A DNA stretch of 64,000 bases from Microbacterium pygmaeum. GTDB taxonomy: Bacteria > Actinomycetota > Actinomycetes > Actinomycetales > Microbacteriaceae. The position numbers and the translations under genes were made by a program. Below are positions 54,593 through 63,923 of this stretch, piece after piece (position 1 is the stretch's first letter; every line of letters begins with the position of its first letter). The notes under the pieces were generated by a model. It saw nothing but the letters and a program-made list of their open reading frames with translations. It had not been told where the DNA came from and did not search any database. The stretch lies in assembly GCF_900100885.1 (NCBI RefSeq), contig NZ_LT629692.1, forward strand, positions 1 through 64,000. The letters are read 5' to 3'.

Positions 54593-56707
54593 CTATTCGC
54601 CCTTGTTCTTCTGGACGATCTCGTCGGCCACGGCGCGCGGCACCTCGGCGTAGCTGTCGAACTCCATGGAGTAGACGGCACGGCCGGAGGTCTTCGAACG
54701 CAGGTCGCCGATGTAGCCGAACATCTCGGACAGCGGCACCAGGGCCCGGACGACCTTGACGCCCTGGGCGTCGTCCATCGACTGGATCTGGCCACGACGC
54801 GAGTTCAGGTCGCCGATGACATCGCCCATGTACTCCTCGGGCGTGCGGACCTCGACCGACATGAGGGGCTCGAGGATGACGGGGTTCGCCTTGCGGACCG
54901 CCTCCTTGAAGCCCATCGAGCCGGCGATCTTGAACGCCATCTCGGAGGAGTCGACATCGTGCGAAGCGCCGTCCATGAGGATCGCCTTCACGCCGACCAT
55001 GGGGTAGCCGGCGAGCACGCCGACGTTCATGGCGTCCTGGAAGCCCTGGTCGACCGGGGCGATGTACTCGCGCGGGATGCGGCCACCGGTGACCTTGTTC
55101 TCGAACTCGTACGTCTTGTCGGCCGTGACCTCGAGCGGCTCGATCGCGAACTGGATCTTCGCGAACTGGCCCGAACCACCGGTCTGCTTCTTGTGCGTGT
55201 AGTCGTGACGGTCGACGGACTTCTTGATCGTCTCGCGGTACGCGACCTGCGGCTTTCCGACGTTCGCCTCGACCTTGAACTCCCGCTTCATGCGGTCGAC
55301 CAGGATGTCGAGGTGCAGCTCGCCCATGCCCTTGATGACGGTCTGACCGGTGTCGGAGTTCTGCTCGACGCGGAACGTCGGGTCCTCCTCAGCGAGCTTC
55401 TGGATCGCGAGACCCAGCTTCTCCTGGTCGGCCTTGGTCTTGGGCTCGATCGCGACCTCGATGACCGGCTCGGGGAAGGTCATCGACTCGAGGACGACCT
55501 GGTGCTGCGAATCGCAGAGCGTGTCGCCCGTGGTCGTGTCCTTGAGGCCGATGACCGCGTAGATGTGACCTGCGGTGACCGAGGGAACCGGGTTCTCCTT
55601 GTTGGCGTACATCTGGAAGATCTTCCCGATGCGCTCCTTCTTGGACTTCGTCGAGTTGACGATGGCCGCGCCGGAATCCAGATGACCGGAGTACACGCGG
55701 ATGTAGGTCAGACGGCCGAAGAACGGGTGCGTGACGATCTTGAACGCGAGGGCCGTGAACGGCTCTTCGCGATCGGCGTGACGCTCGATGACGATCTCTT
55801 CGTTCTTCGGGTCGTGCGCCTCGATGGCGGGCACGTCCAGCGGCGAGGGCAGGTAGTCCACGACCGCGTCGAGCATGGGCTGCACGCCGCGGTTCTTGAA
55901 CGCCGAGCCGCAGAGCACGGGGTAGATCTCCGAGTTGACGGTCAGCTTGCGGATGGCCGCCTTGATCTCGGCGACCGTGAGGGGCTCGCCGCTGAAGTGC
56001 TTCTCGAGGAGCTCCTCGTCGGTCTCGGCGACCGTCTCCAGCAGCAGCTCGCGGTACTCGGCGACCTTGTCGGCCATGTCGGCCGGGATCTCCTGCACGT
56101 CGTACTTGGCGCCCATGGTGACATCACCCTTGGCGTCTCCGGCCCAGACCAGCGCGCGCATCTCGACCAGGTCGACGACGCCGACGAAGTCGTTCTCGAC
56201 GCCGATCGGCAGCTGGATGACCAGCGGCTTGGCCTTGAGCTTGCCTACGATCGTGTCGACCGTGAAGTAGAAGTCGGCGCCGAGCTTGTCCATCTTGTTG
56301 ACGAAGCAGATGCGCGGGACGTTGTACTTGTCGGCCTGACGCCAGACGGTCTCGGACTGGGGCTCGACGCCCTCCTTGCCGTCGAAGACGGCGACGGCAC
56401 CGTCGAGGACGCGGAGCGAGCGCTCCACCTCGACCGTGAAGTCCACGTGACCGGGGGTGTCGATGATGTTGATCTGGTTCTTGTCCCAGAAGCATGTGAC
56501 GGCGGCGGAGGTGATCGTGATGCCACGCTCCTGCTCCTGCTCCATCCAGTCGGTCGTGGAGGCACCGTCGTGCGTCTCGCCGATCTTGTGGTTGGTTCCC
56601 GTGTAGTACAGGATGCGCTCGGTCGTCGTCGTCTTGCCGGCATCGATGTGCGCCATGATGCCGATGTTGCGGACCTTGGTGAGGTCGGTGAGCACGTCTT
56701 GTGCCAC
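54593..56707 (-). CDS. fusA: Elongation factor G
   Basis: A 704-residue translocase GTPase. G1 MAHIDAGKTTTTERIL, G2 ERGITITSAA, G3 DTPGHVDF, G4 NKMD, then domains II-V ending in RAVADEIVQKNKGE. Normal length. 116 bases after rpsG; the gap contains an imperfect palindrome. Confidence 0.98.
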   Translation of the reverse strand: MAQDVLTDLTKVRNIGIMAHIDAGKTTTTERILYYTGTNHKIGETHDGASTTDWMEQEQERGITITSAAVTCFWDKNQINIIDTPGHVDFTVEVERSLRVLDGAVAVFDGKEGVEPQSETVWRQADKYNVPRICFVNKMDKLGADFYFTVDTIVGKLKAKPLVIQLPIGVENDFVGVVDLVEMRALVWAGDAKGDVTMGAKYDVQEIPADMADKVAEYRELLLETVAETDEELLEKHFSGEPLTVAEIKAAIRKLTVNSEIYPVLCGSAFKNRGVQPMLDAVVDYLPSPLDVPAIEAHDPKNEEIVIERHADREEPFTALAFKIVTHPFFGRLTYIRVYSGHLDSGAAIVNSTKSKKERIGKIFQMYANKENPVPSVTAGHIYAVIGLKDTTTGDTLCDSQHQVVLESMTFPEPVIEVAIEPKTKADQEKLGLAIQKLAEEDPTFRVEQNSDTGQTVIKGMGELHLDILVDRMKREFKVEANVGKPQVAYRETIKKSVDRHDYTHKKQTGGSGQFAKIQFAIEPLEVTADKTYEFENKVTGGRIPREYIAPVDQGFQDAMNVGVLAGYPMVGVKAILMDGASHDVDSSEMAFKIAGSMGFKEAVRKANPVILEPLMSVEVRTPEEYMGDVIGDLNSRRGQIQSMDDAQGVKVVRALVPLSEMFGYIGDLRSKTSGRAVYSMEFDSYAEVPRAVADEIVQKNKGE

Positions 56708-56775
56708 GGGGTGTTCCTTACTTGTCGGAATCCAGTCGATCGTTCGTGACGATCAGGCGGGGTGGGGCGGCCGGT

Positions 56776-56821
56776 CCTTCGACAGGCTCGGGAACCGTGC
56801 GGTCCCCGAGCCCGTCGAGGG
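56776..56821. repeat. Interspersed palindromic repeat between rpsG and fusA
   Basis: CCTTCGACAGGCTCGGGAACC (56776-56796) pairs with 56801-56821 at 18 of 21 positions around 4 bases. This motif is a familiar dispersed repeat in Microbacteriaceae genomes (knowledge, not checked here). Confidence 0.65.
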
Positions 56822-56823
56822 GT

Positions 56824-57294
56824 TCACCAGCGGTAGTGAGCGAACGCGCGGTTCGACTCGGCCATCTTGTGGGTGTCTTCACGGCGCTTGACCGCGGCAC
56901 CCAGGCCGTTCGAGGCGTCCAGGATCTCGTTCTGCAGGCGCTCGGTCATCGTCTTCTCACGACGACCCTTCGCGTAGCTGACGAGCCAACGCAGTGCGAG
57001 GGTGTTGGCGCGGTGAGGCTTGACCTCGACCGGCACCTGATAGGTCGAACCACCGACGCGGCGGCTCTTGACCTCGAGGGTCGGGCGCACGTTGTCCAGC
57101 GCCTTCTTGAGCGTGGCGACGGCGTCCTGGCCGTTCTTGGCCTCAACGCCCTTGAGGGCGGTGTAGACGATCGATTCGGCGAGCGACTTCTTGCCGTCGA
57201 CGAGGATCTTGTTGACGAGCTGGCTGACGATCGGTGCGCCGTAGACCGGGTCGTTGACGACCGGGCGCTTCGGGGCGGGTCCCTTGCGAGGCAT
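56824..57294 (-). CDS. rpsG: 30S ribosomal protein S7
   Basis: A 156-residue S7 (MPRKGPAPKRPVVNDPVYGA; GGSTYQVPVEVKPHRANTLA), the main 3' domain assembly protein of 16S rRNA. 5 bases after rpsL. Confidence 0.98.
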   Translation of the reverse strand: MPRKGPAPKRPVVNDPVYGAPIVSQLVNKILVDGKKSLAESIVYTALKGVEAKNGQDAVATLKKALDNVRPTLEVKSRRVGGSTYQVPVEVKPHRANTLALRWLVSYAKGRREKTMTERLQNEILDASNGLGAAVKRREDTHKMAESNRAFAHYRW

Positions 57295-57299
57295 GTTCC

Positions 57300-57668
57300 T
57301 TAACCCTTCTTCGCGCCGTAGCGGCTGCGAGCCTGCTTACGGTTCTTGACGGCCTGGGTGTCCAGGGCGCCACGGACGATCTTGTAACGGACACCGGGGA
57401 GGTCCTTGACGCGACCGCCGCGGACGAGCACGAGCGAGTGCTCCTGCAGGTTGTGGCCCTCGCCGGGGATGTAGGCGGTGACCTCGGTGCCGTTGCGGAG
57501 CTTGACACGGGCGACCTTGCGCATCGCCGAGTTGGGCTTCTTAGGCGTGGTCGTGTAGACGCGGGTGCAGACCCCGGCCTGCTGCGGGTTCGACTTCAGG
57601 GCGGGAGCCTTGGTCTTGACGACCTTCGGCTGACGTCCCTTGCGAACCAACTGCTGAATGGTTGGCAC
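57300..57668 (-). CDS. rpsL: 30S ribosomal protein S12
   Basis: A 122-residue S12 (MPTIQQLVRKGRQPKVVKTK; TTPKKPNSAMRKVARVKLRN). Lys43 and Lys88 regions, where streptomycin-resistance changes occur in other bacteria, read TPKKPNS and GRVKDLPGV, that is wild type. First gene of the str operon. Confidence 0.98.
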   Translation of the reverse strand: MPTIQQLVRKGRQPKVVKTKAPALKSNPQQAGVCTRVYTTTPKKPNSAMRKVARVKLRNGTEVTAYIPGEGHNLQEHSLVLVRGGRVKDLPGVRYKIVRGALDTQAVKNRKQARSRYGAKKG

Positions 57669-57873
57669 GTTCTCTCCTTGTTGTGCTGCACGGTGACAGC
57701 GATGGTGTTCTCACCACAGATCCACCGGCACGACAGAGGGCTGCCGAGCTTGAGTGGTGGATATGCCGTGGGGGTGGCCTGTTCGCAGGCCGGTTCCCTG
57801 AGATGTGGTGCTTCGCTCTACCGCATCCGTGCCATGGCACGGCGGACGGCGCGCGGAAGCGCACACCCTTCCA

Positions 57874-57903
57874 TGATACGCGCTCTGAGCGGGGGTGGTC
57901 AAA
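57874..57903 (-). promoter_or_regulatory. Promoter of the str operon
   Basis: Minus strand: -35 TTGACC (57903-57898), an 18-base spacer and -10 TATCAT (57879-57874). Predicted start near 57867 and a leader of about 200 nt before rpsL. Confidence 0.7.
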
Positions 57904-57915
57904 CGTGGACGAGGT

Positions 57916-58569
57916 TCACAGCGAGAGCACGATGGCGATGAGAGCGGATGCCGCGGCCACGACGATCGCGGACGCCGTGCCGACCACGATGATCGTCGCC
58001 CGGCGCTCACCGCGTCGGCGACGAGCGTCGACCGCGGCCGCGTCCACCGGCGTCTGCCGCGACCGCTCGGGGGCCTCATTGCCGGCGTCGCGATGCACGG
58101 CCATCGCGGGTCCGGAACGCCGGACGCCGTAGGTCTCCGAGGAGTGCGCGGGGCTGTGCGCGGTGCGCCCGGCAACAGCCTGCTCGCCCGGTGAGTGCTG
58201 AGTCGGCGGCGCGGATGCGGTCGGCGCAGCGGGCGCGTCGTCGAGCGACGGCTCGCGTGCCGCGCGACGACGCGACTCACGGCGCGCGACGATCGTGGAG
58301 CCGTCGCCGGGCTCGAAGTCGACCTGCTCGGTATCGAGCGGACCGTCGATGTAGGTCGAGCGGCGGGGGCCGATGCCGGGATCCGTGGTAACCGGCGCCG
58401 CGTGCGGTGAGGCCGGGGCTGCGAATGCGGGTGGGACCCGGCCCGCGCCACGACGCCGCGAGACCGCCGTGACCTCGTCGAGGTCGCCCTCGGCATCGTC
58501 GGGCACCGGCGGCGCTCCCGCCCACGACCGGCGGACCCGGATGGTGTCGTCGTCGGGCAGGTCGCTCAT
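57916..58569 (-). CDS. Single-pass membrane protein with charged cytosolic region
   Basis: A 217-residue protein. Residues 1-190 are hydrophilic, Pro/Ala/Arg-rich and probably disordered (DDDTIRVRRSWAGAPPVPDD; a TSAPPTQHSP-type segment), and the last 25 residues form one helix (ATIIVVGTASAIVVAAASAL), so it is tail-anchored. ATG overlaps the stop of the FHA gene (ATGA). The threonine-rich start DDTIRVRRS resembles short phospho-Thr targets of FHA domains; a link to the upstream FHA protein is inference. Confidence 0.65.
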   Translation of the reverse strand: MSDLPDDDTIRVRRSWAGAPPVPDDAEGDLDEVTAVSRRRGAGRVPPAFAAPASPHAAPVTTDPGIGPRRSTYIDGPLDTEQVDFEPGDGSTIVARRESRRRAAREPSLDDAPAAPTASAPPTQHSPGEQAVAGRTAHSPAHSSETYGVRRSGPAMAVHRDAGNEAPERSRQTPVDAAAVDARRRRGERRATIIVVGTASAIVVAAASALIAIVLSL

Positions 58570-59996
58570 CCGTCGCTCCGTCGGAGCCGGACCTCGGCAT
58601 CTCCGAGGTAGAACCGCTCGCCCGCTTCCACCTCGACGCCGGGGGTCGCCTCGATCTCGGTTCCCATCAGCGTCGCGAACAGCACGCCGTTGGTCGATCC
58701 CAGATCGGTGATGTACCACCGGTCGTCCCGGAGTTCGAGGCGAGCGTGGGTCTTGGAGACCGTGCCGTCATCGACCGGGATCAGCTGCGCACCCGGGAAC
58801 GCCGCATCGGCGGAGGGTTTGCGGCCGAGGATCACCACATGCGAGCCGATGGGCACCGCGGTGCCGGCCGGGGGTACGAGCGACCACGCCGTGCGCTTGC
58901 GGCGGGTCAGGATCGTCTGGTCGAGCGGCTCGTCGGGGATCTCGGGGCGGGTGTGCTGCGCCGAGACGGATCCGCGCGCCGACTGCGGGGACCCGGCATC
59001 GGGCGCTCCGGCGATCGCGGACACCTCGGCCGAGGCCTCCGAGAACGGCGAGGCGTCCGAGTCCGCGCCGGCAGCCGATCGACGCGGCGCCCACGGCTCG
59101 TCTGCGACGGCGGCGTGAGCCGCCGCCGGCACGCGGGTGACCGGCGGCGTCGCCGCCGGAGCCTGGCCGTCGGGCGCTCCGGCGAAGGACGCGAGGGGCA
59201 CGGATGAAACCGGCGGCAGCGCGGGTTCGGCGGTGCGGGTCGGGATGGCCGACACCGGGGCGGGTGCACCCGGTACGGCGTCGGTCGCGCCGCTGGTCAG
59301 CTCGCCCACGGCGCCGAGGTCGAAGCCGTCGTCGTCCGCACGGCCCGACGGACCGGATGGCGGCTGGGCTGGTGTGAAGACGGGCAGCGGAGCAGGAGCG
59401 GGCGCGCTGACCTCGTCCACCGGCGACGGGCTGGGCGCGAACGAGGACACGACGGAGGGGGATGCGGGCGGCGGCGCATCGATCGGGCCGCCGAGTCTCC
59501 GGGCCAGGGGATCCGCAGCCGGCGAGGCGGACGTTCCGAACGGGCCGTCTGCGCCGCGTCGGGGTCCGGGTGCGGGGCCCGCCGCGTGGGCGGGCGTGCC
59601 GATCCAGCGGGCGGATCCGAATCCGAGCACCGTCGCCCAGATCGGCAGCGACAGGGCGGCGAGCACGGTCATGCCTACGCCGAGGCCGAATGAGACGTTC
59701 ACGCGGTAGCACGCGATCACCACCACCACCCAGAGCGCGGGTGGGAACAGGACGAGCAGCACCAGCCACCCGGAGAGCCCGCCCAGCTGCAGCAGCTCGA
59801 TCGTGTTGAGGAACGGCACCCACGCCTTCCACGCCGGCACTCCCGACTTGCCGAAGACCGCTGACAGCGCCAGCGCCGTCCACACGTAGAGGACTCCTGC
59901 CAGGGCGAAGGAGCCGAGCGTGATGCCGAGGACCGCGGAGGTGTCGGCGGATGCGGTCGCTGCGTCCAGGATCGGAAGGGCGCTGATGGAATTCAT
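58566..59996 (-). CDS. Membrane protein with C-terminal FHA domain
   Basis: A 476-residue protein. The first 135 residues have about four helices of DUF5684 type (YVWTALALSAVFGKSGVPAW; AWVPFLNTIELLQLGGLSGW). A long Pro/Ala/Ser linker follows (140-365). The C-terminal FHA domain (about 385-472) keeps ILGRKPS, the phospho-Thr contacts TVSKTHARLEL and LGSTNGV. It would recognise a phosphothreonine protein at the membrane. No Ser/Thr kinase gene is in the window. Downstream of the TgpA-like gene by 4 bases. Confidence 0.85.
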   Translation of the reverse strand: MNSISALPILDAATASADTSAVLGITLGSFALAGVLYVWTALALSAVFGKSGVPAWKAWVPFLNTIELLQLGGLSGWLVLLVLFPPALWVVVVIACYRVNVSFGLGVGMTVLAALSLPIWATVLGFGSARWIGTPAHAAGPAPGPRRGADGPFGTSASPAADPLARRLGGPIDAPPPASPSVVSSFAPSPSPVDEVSAPAPAPLPVFTPAQPPSGPSGRADDDGFDLGAVGELTSGATDAVPGAPAPVSAIPTRTAEPALPPVSSVPLASFAGAPDGQAPAATPPVTRVPAAAHAAVADEPWAPRRSAAGADSDASPFSEASAEVSAIAGAPDAGSPQSARGSVSAQHTRPEIPDEPLDQTILTRRKRTAWSLVPPAGTAVPIGSHVVILGRKPSADAAFPGAQLIPVDDGTVSKTHARLELRDDRWYITDLGSTNGVLFATLMGTEIEATPGVEVEAGERFYLGDAEVRLRRSDG

Positions 59997-60000
59997 GTGT

Positions 60001-62523
60001 TCAGCGCGCGGGCTGGATGACCCGGCGCTTCCCCCTCTCGGCGGAGCGCGGCCCGGCCACGGGGTGGGCCAGGTGTCGTACGAATGATCTCAACGATACG
60101 GTTGCGGCGAGACCCCGCCAGAAACCGCGCTCCTCCCGGAGACGCGTGCGTTCTTCATCGACCGCCTCCCAGTAGAGGTCCGCGTCCTCGGCGGAGACCG
60201 GCGCATCGGAGAAGATCGCGCGATCGGCCTCGCGCGCCAGCATGCGGCCGGCGGGGGCGTCGGAGCGCTCCACGAGCTCGGACCGGGTCAGGGTGCGACT
60301 CGGGTCGGCTCCGGCATCCACGGCCGCATCGACGTACTCGTCCCAGCCCGCGGCGATCCGCGCCGTCGGATCAGGCTGCTGACGGCGCGCGCGGCGACGG
60401 ACGACCTTCGCGGCGGCGATGACGACGAAGGGACCCAGCGCGATCACCAGCACCAGCAGGGCGAGTCCGCCGATCCGCAGCACCGGCCAGAGCCACGCGA
60501 GATCCCAGCCCTGCGCGTCGGTTTCCTCATCGCGCGCCGTGTCATCCTGCACGGGATCGGGGGGCACGACCTCTTCGACGGGGTCGGGCCGCACCTCGGT
60601 CACATTGAGCGGATCGCGCTGCTCGGCGACTTCGAGACTCGGCGACTGCTCGAACTGCGGGGTCACATCGATGGGCACCCAGCGCCCGTCGGCGGCGCGC
60701 ACCTCGGTCCACGCGGAAAGATCGGACGGCCGGCACTGGCCGTCCCGGCACGTCGGCGTCCCGGCATCCGTCGAGTTCAGCACTCCTCCGACGACCACCC
60801 GTGCGGGAAAGCCCAGTTCCTGTGCGATCAGCGCCACCGCCACCGCGAACTGCTCGTCGTCGCCGACCGCCGCGACGAAGTTGTCCGCTGCTTCCGCGCG
60901 CGGGTCGGATTCGCGCTCGAGGAGCCGCGCGAACATGGCGTCGATACGCGCAAGGGAATGGCCCGCCGCGCTCGGCTGGAACCCGTAGTCCGCCAGCTCG
61001 GTCATCCATGGCAGCGGCTCGTCGCCGACCGCGAGCGCGTGGCTGAGGTAGCCGCGGTCGCGCAGCAGATCGACGAGCCCCTGCAGGGCCGCCCCACCCG
61101 ATCCGCTCTCGTGCGCCGTCACCCACGCGACCAGACTCGGCGGCGCTTCCACGGCGCCGGCCACCTCGCCAGGAGCGGAGATCGACGCGAGGTCGGCGGG
61201 AGCGGGCTCGACTGCGCGCAGCAGGTAGGAGTCGCCGGACGCCAGGCCGCCGCCCGCGGTCTGCACCCCGGCGGCGGCGCCCGCGCGATAGTAGAAGCCG
61301 TCGGCGAGAGCGGCTGCCCTCGTGCCGTCGAACTGCACGGATTCCAGGCGGCCGGCGGTCGGCATCCAGATCCCGTCCAGGGCGCCGATCGTGACCCGCA
61401 CCTCGATGGGCTCCCCCTCACCGGCCTCCAGCGTGGCGGGCACCCGCACGAAGCGGGCCGCATCGACGGAGCCCGCGCCGCCGCTGCGGTAGACATCGCC
61501 GTCGTAGTCGTCGAGCACAGCGAGCCGAATGCGGTCGGGGAGCGACTCGCCGGGGCCCGAACCGACGGTGAACAGCACGTCGTCGGCGCGGCTCGGCGCG
61601 AAGTTGTCGCGATAGTCCGCCAGCGGGCTGATCGCCGACGAGATGTCGATCTCGGGACCGATCGCAGAGCGCAGCACATCTCGTTCCGCGCCCCGTGCCG
61701 CGAACGGCACCACGACCGCCGCCGCGACCACGGCCACGGCGATCATCCCCGCACCCTGCCCGACACGGCGGCGGTCCGCGCGCGACGGGCGGCGTGTGAC
61801 GCGGACACCGCTGGAAACGGCGGCGCGCTGGAGCGAGTCCATACGCTCGTCGCGGTTTCGCCAGGACAGCCACAGCAGACTCGCGACCAGTCCCGCGACG
61901 CCCAGGAGCGTCTCCAGCGGCGCGAAGACCGTAACCGGCCCCCACCGCAGCGGCTCACTCACCGTGCTCCGACCGAAGAACAGCCCGAACGAGATCATCA
62001 CCAGGGCGACGGGCACCGCGGCATAGGCCCACCGGTCCTGCCGCCAGACCAGCACCAGCCCGATGCACGTGCCGACCAGGAAGATCAGGAGGGCCGGCAC
62101 GAGCAGGTTGCGATAGGACCCGACGGGGAGATCGACGGTCACCAGGTCCTTCCATGCCAGCACGAGTCCGGTGGCGACGTCGCCGAGACCGCGCGGCAGC
62201 TCGAGCAGGTCGCCCTGCGCGATCCCGCCCAGTCGCGAGGGGACCGCCAGCGGGACGCCGAGGACCGCGACGGCGGCGGCCAGCGCGAGGGCGACGCGGC
62301 CGGCACCCCACCCGCGCCACCGCGCGAACCCGGCGATCCCGGTGGCGACGACAGCGGAGACCGCGACGAGGACGACCAGCGACGCCGAGCGGTAGATCGG
62401 CCACGCCGCGACGGCCGCGATGATCACGACGGCACCCAAGTACGCCGAGCCGACGGCGATGCGCGGAGCGAACCGCGGCTCGCTCGCCGCCATCTGCCGG
62501 TCGTCGGAGCGGAGGATGCTCAC
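60001..62523 (-). CDS. TgpA-like (DUF3488/transglutaminase-core) membrane protein, catalytically degenerate
   Basis: An 840-residue protein: six or seven N-terminal helices (20-275), an extracytoplasmic region (280-675) with a transglutaminase-like core, one helix (680-705) and a cytosolic C-terminus (DUF4129-like). In active relatives the core reads GDCxxFA, HAWxEV and a final Asp. Here the positions read GDDEQFA (Asp556 for Cys), LSAWTEV (Ser603 for His) and PIDVTP (Asp619 kept), so the enzyme is most likely inactive. It overlaps DUF58 by 4 bases and sits in the MoxR-DUF58-TgpA order typical of cell-envelope operons. Confidence 0.9.
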   Translation of the reverse strand: MSILRSDDRQMAASEPRFAPRIAVGSAYLGAVVIIAAVAAWPIYRSASLVVLVAVSAVVATGIAGFARWRGWGAGRVALALAAAVAVLGVPLAVPSRLGGIAQGDLLELPRGLGDVATGLVLAWKDLVTVDLPVGSYRNLLVPALLIFLVGTCIGLVLVWRQDRWAYAAVPVALVMISFGLFFGRSTVSEPLRWGPVTVFAPLETLLGVAGLVASLLWLSWRNRDERMDSLQRAAVSSGVRVTRRPSRADRRRVGQGAGMIAVAVVAAAVVVPFAARGAERDVLRSAIGPEIDISSAISPLADYRDNFAPSRADDVLFTVGSGPGESLPDRIRLAVLDDYDGDVYRSGGAGSVDAARFVRVPATLEAGEGEPIEVRVTIGALDGIWMPTAGRLESVQFDGTRAAALADGFYYRAGAAAGVQTAGGGLASGDSYLLRAVEPAPADLASISAPGEVAGAVEAPPSLVAWVTAHESGSGGAALQGLVDLLRDRGYLSHALAVGDEPLPWMTELADYGFQPSAAGHSLARIDAMFARLLERESDPRAEAADNFVAAVGDDEQFAVAVALIAQELGFPARVVVGGVLNSTDAGTPTCRDGQCRPSDLSAWTEVRAADGRWVPIDVTPQFEQSPSLEVAEQRDPLNVTEVRPDPVEEVVPPDPVQDDTARDEETDAQGWDLAWLWPVLRIGGLALLVLVIALGPFVVIAAAKVVRRRARRQQPDPTARIAAGWDEYVDAAVDAGADPSRTLTRSELVERSDAPAGRMLAREADRAIFSDAPVSAEDADLYWEAVDEERTRLREERGFWRGLAATVSLRSFVRHLAHPVAGPRSAERGKRRVIQPAR

Positions 62524-63923
62524 GACGTCGCCCCTCGCACCAGGAGACCCGACAGGTCATCGAGCGTACCGACGGTGAGCACCGTCAGCCCCGCCACCGC
62601 CTGCATGCGGGGGTGCGCTCGCTCGTCGCAGATCACGCCGACGACGGTCGTGTCGGCCGAGAACGAGAGCGCCGCCCGCTGCAGGCGGCTCAGCGTCACC
62701 CGCGAGCCCGCCACCACGAACGCGATCGACAGCTGGTCGGCTGTCTCGGCGGTCAGCGCGCAGATCGCCTCCACCGGCATCGTGCTCTCCAGCAGCTCGA
62801 CGCCGCTGAACCCGTCCAGCAGTGCGCGGCGGGACGGGGCGGGGAGGCGCCGGATAGCGCGCAGGCGCCCACGCACGACGCGCGGAATCTCGGAGCCGGT
62901 CACGATGTCCAGATCGCGCGCGTCGTGGACCGCGCGCAGGCCGAGGGAGGCGGCGGATGAGACGGCGAGCTCGAACTCATCGGCATCCGCGTACTCCGCC
63001 GCCGCATCGCCGAGCACCACCGCCATGCGCGAGCGTCGGGACTCCTCGTACTGGCGCACCATCAGCTGACCGGTCTTGGCGGTGGACTTCCAGTGGACCT
63101 GCCGACGCGAATCGCCCGGCGCGTACTCGCGGATCGCGTGGAAGGACATGTCGGCGTCGACGAGGCGCCGCGTCGGGGCGCCCTCGAGATCGCGGATCAC
63201 CCCGGCGCTCGTGGAGGGCAGGACGACGGTCCGCGGGTGCACGAAGAGCTCGTGGACGTCATCGAACGCGTGTTCGCGGCGCAGGAGGCCGACCGGGTCG
63301 CTGCGGACCGTGGTCGCGGGGCCGACGGCGACGATGCCGCGGCGCAGCGCGGGGATCTCCAGCGGCTGCGTCACTGCGTGCCCTGGGCGAAGCATCGGCA
63401 CCCCGAATTCGACGAGCCCCGCGCCGACCGGGATGTCGATCCGACCCGGCAGCGCGGTGCGCGTGCCGTCGTTTCGGACCACGATCTGTCCGGTCACGCC
63501 CTCGCCGGCGACGATGCGTTCGTGCGCGAGCGCCAGGTCCACCTCGTAGGAGCGTGCGCTGAACAGGAACGGCACGCTCATCGCCAGCAGCAGCAGGGCG
63601 ATCACGCCCGCGACCATCCACTCGACCCACCCGAACGCGATCCCGAGGCCCAGACCCGCCGTCGCGGTCAGCAGCACCAGCGCGCCTGCCGGCCGCAGCG
63701 TCGCGGCCGCCCAGGAGACGGCTTCCCGTGCGGCGCGCTCGGTGGCGCGCCAAGCGCGGGTTCCCCACACGGCCGCGCGGACGATGCGCCGATCGCCCAC
63801 CCGCGAGGTCACCTCGGTGCGCGTCAGCGTGCTGCCGGTCAGGGTCGTCGCGCTGAAGCTCGCCGACCCGGGCCGGCTCGAGGTCGACGTCGGCGTGCGG
63901 GTGATGCGAGGGTCGGGACTCAT
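62520..63923 (-). CDS. DUF58 domain membrane protein
   Basis: A 467-residue protein with two adjacent helices (about 79-128), then a beta-rich domain and the DUF58 region with signature YAPGDSRRQVHWKSTAKTGQ and QYEESRRSRMAV, which belongs to a VWA-like fold. DUF58 proteins act with MoxR ATPases in envelope or complex assembly. ATG overlaps the MoxR stop (ATGA) and its own stop overlaps the TgpA-like gene. Confidence 0.9.
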   Translation of the reverse strand: MSPDPRITRTPTSTSSRPGSASFSATTLTGSTLTRTEVTSRVGDRRIVRAAVWGTRAWRATERAAREAVSWAAATLRPAGALVLLTATAGLGLGIAFGWVEWMVAGVIALLLLAMSVPFLFSARSYEVDLALAHERIVAGEGVTGQIVVRNDGTRTALPGRIDIPVGAGLVEFGVPMLRPGHAVTQPLEIPALRRGIVAVGPATTVRSDPVGLLRREHAFDDVHELFVHPRTVVLPSTSAGVIRDLEGAPTRRLVDADMSFHAIREYAPGDSRRQVHWKSTAKTGQLMVRQYEESRRSRMAVVLGDAAAEYADADEFELAVSSAASLGLRAVHDARDLDIVTGSEIPRVVRGRLRAIRRLPAPSRRALLDGFSGVELLESTMPVEAICALTAETADQLSIAFVVAGSRVTLSRLQRAALSFSADTTVVGVICDERAHPRMQAVAGLTVLTVGTLDDLSGLLVRGATS

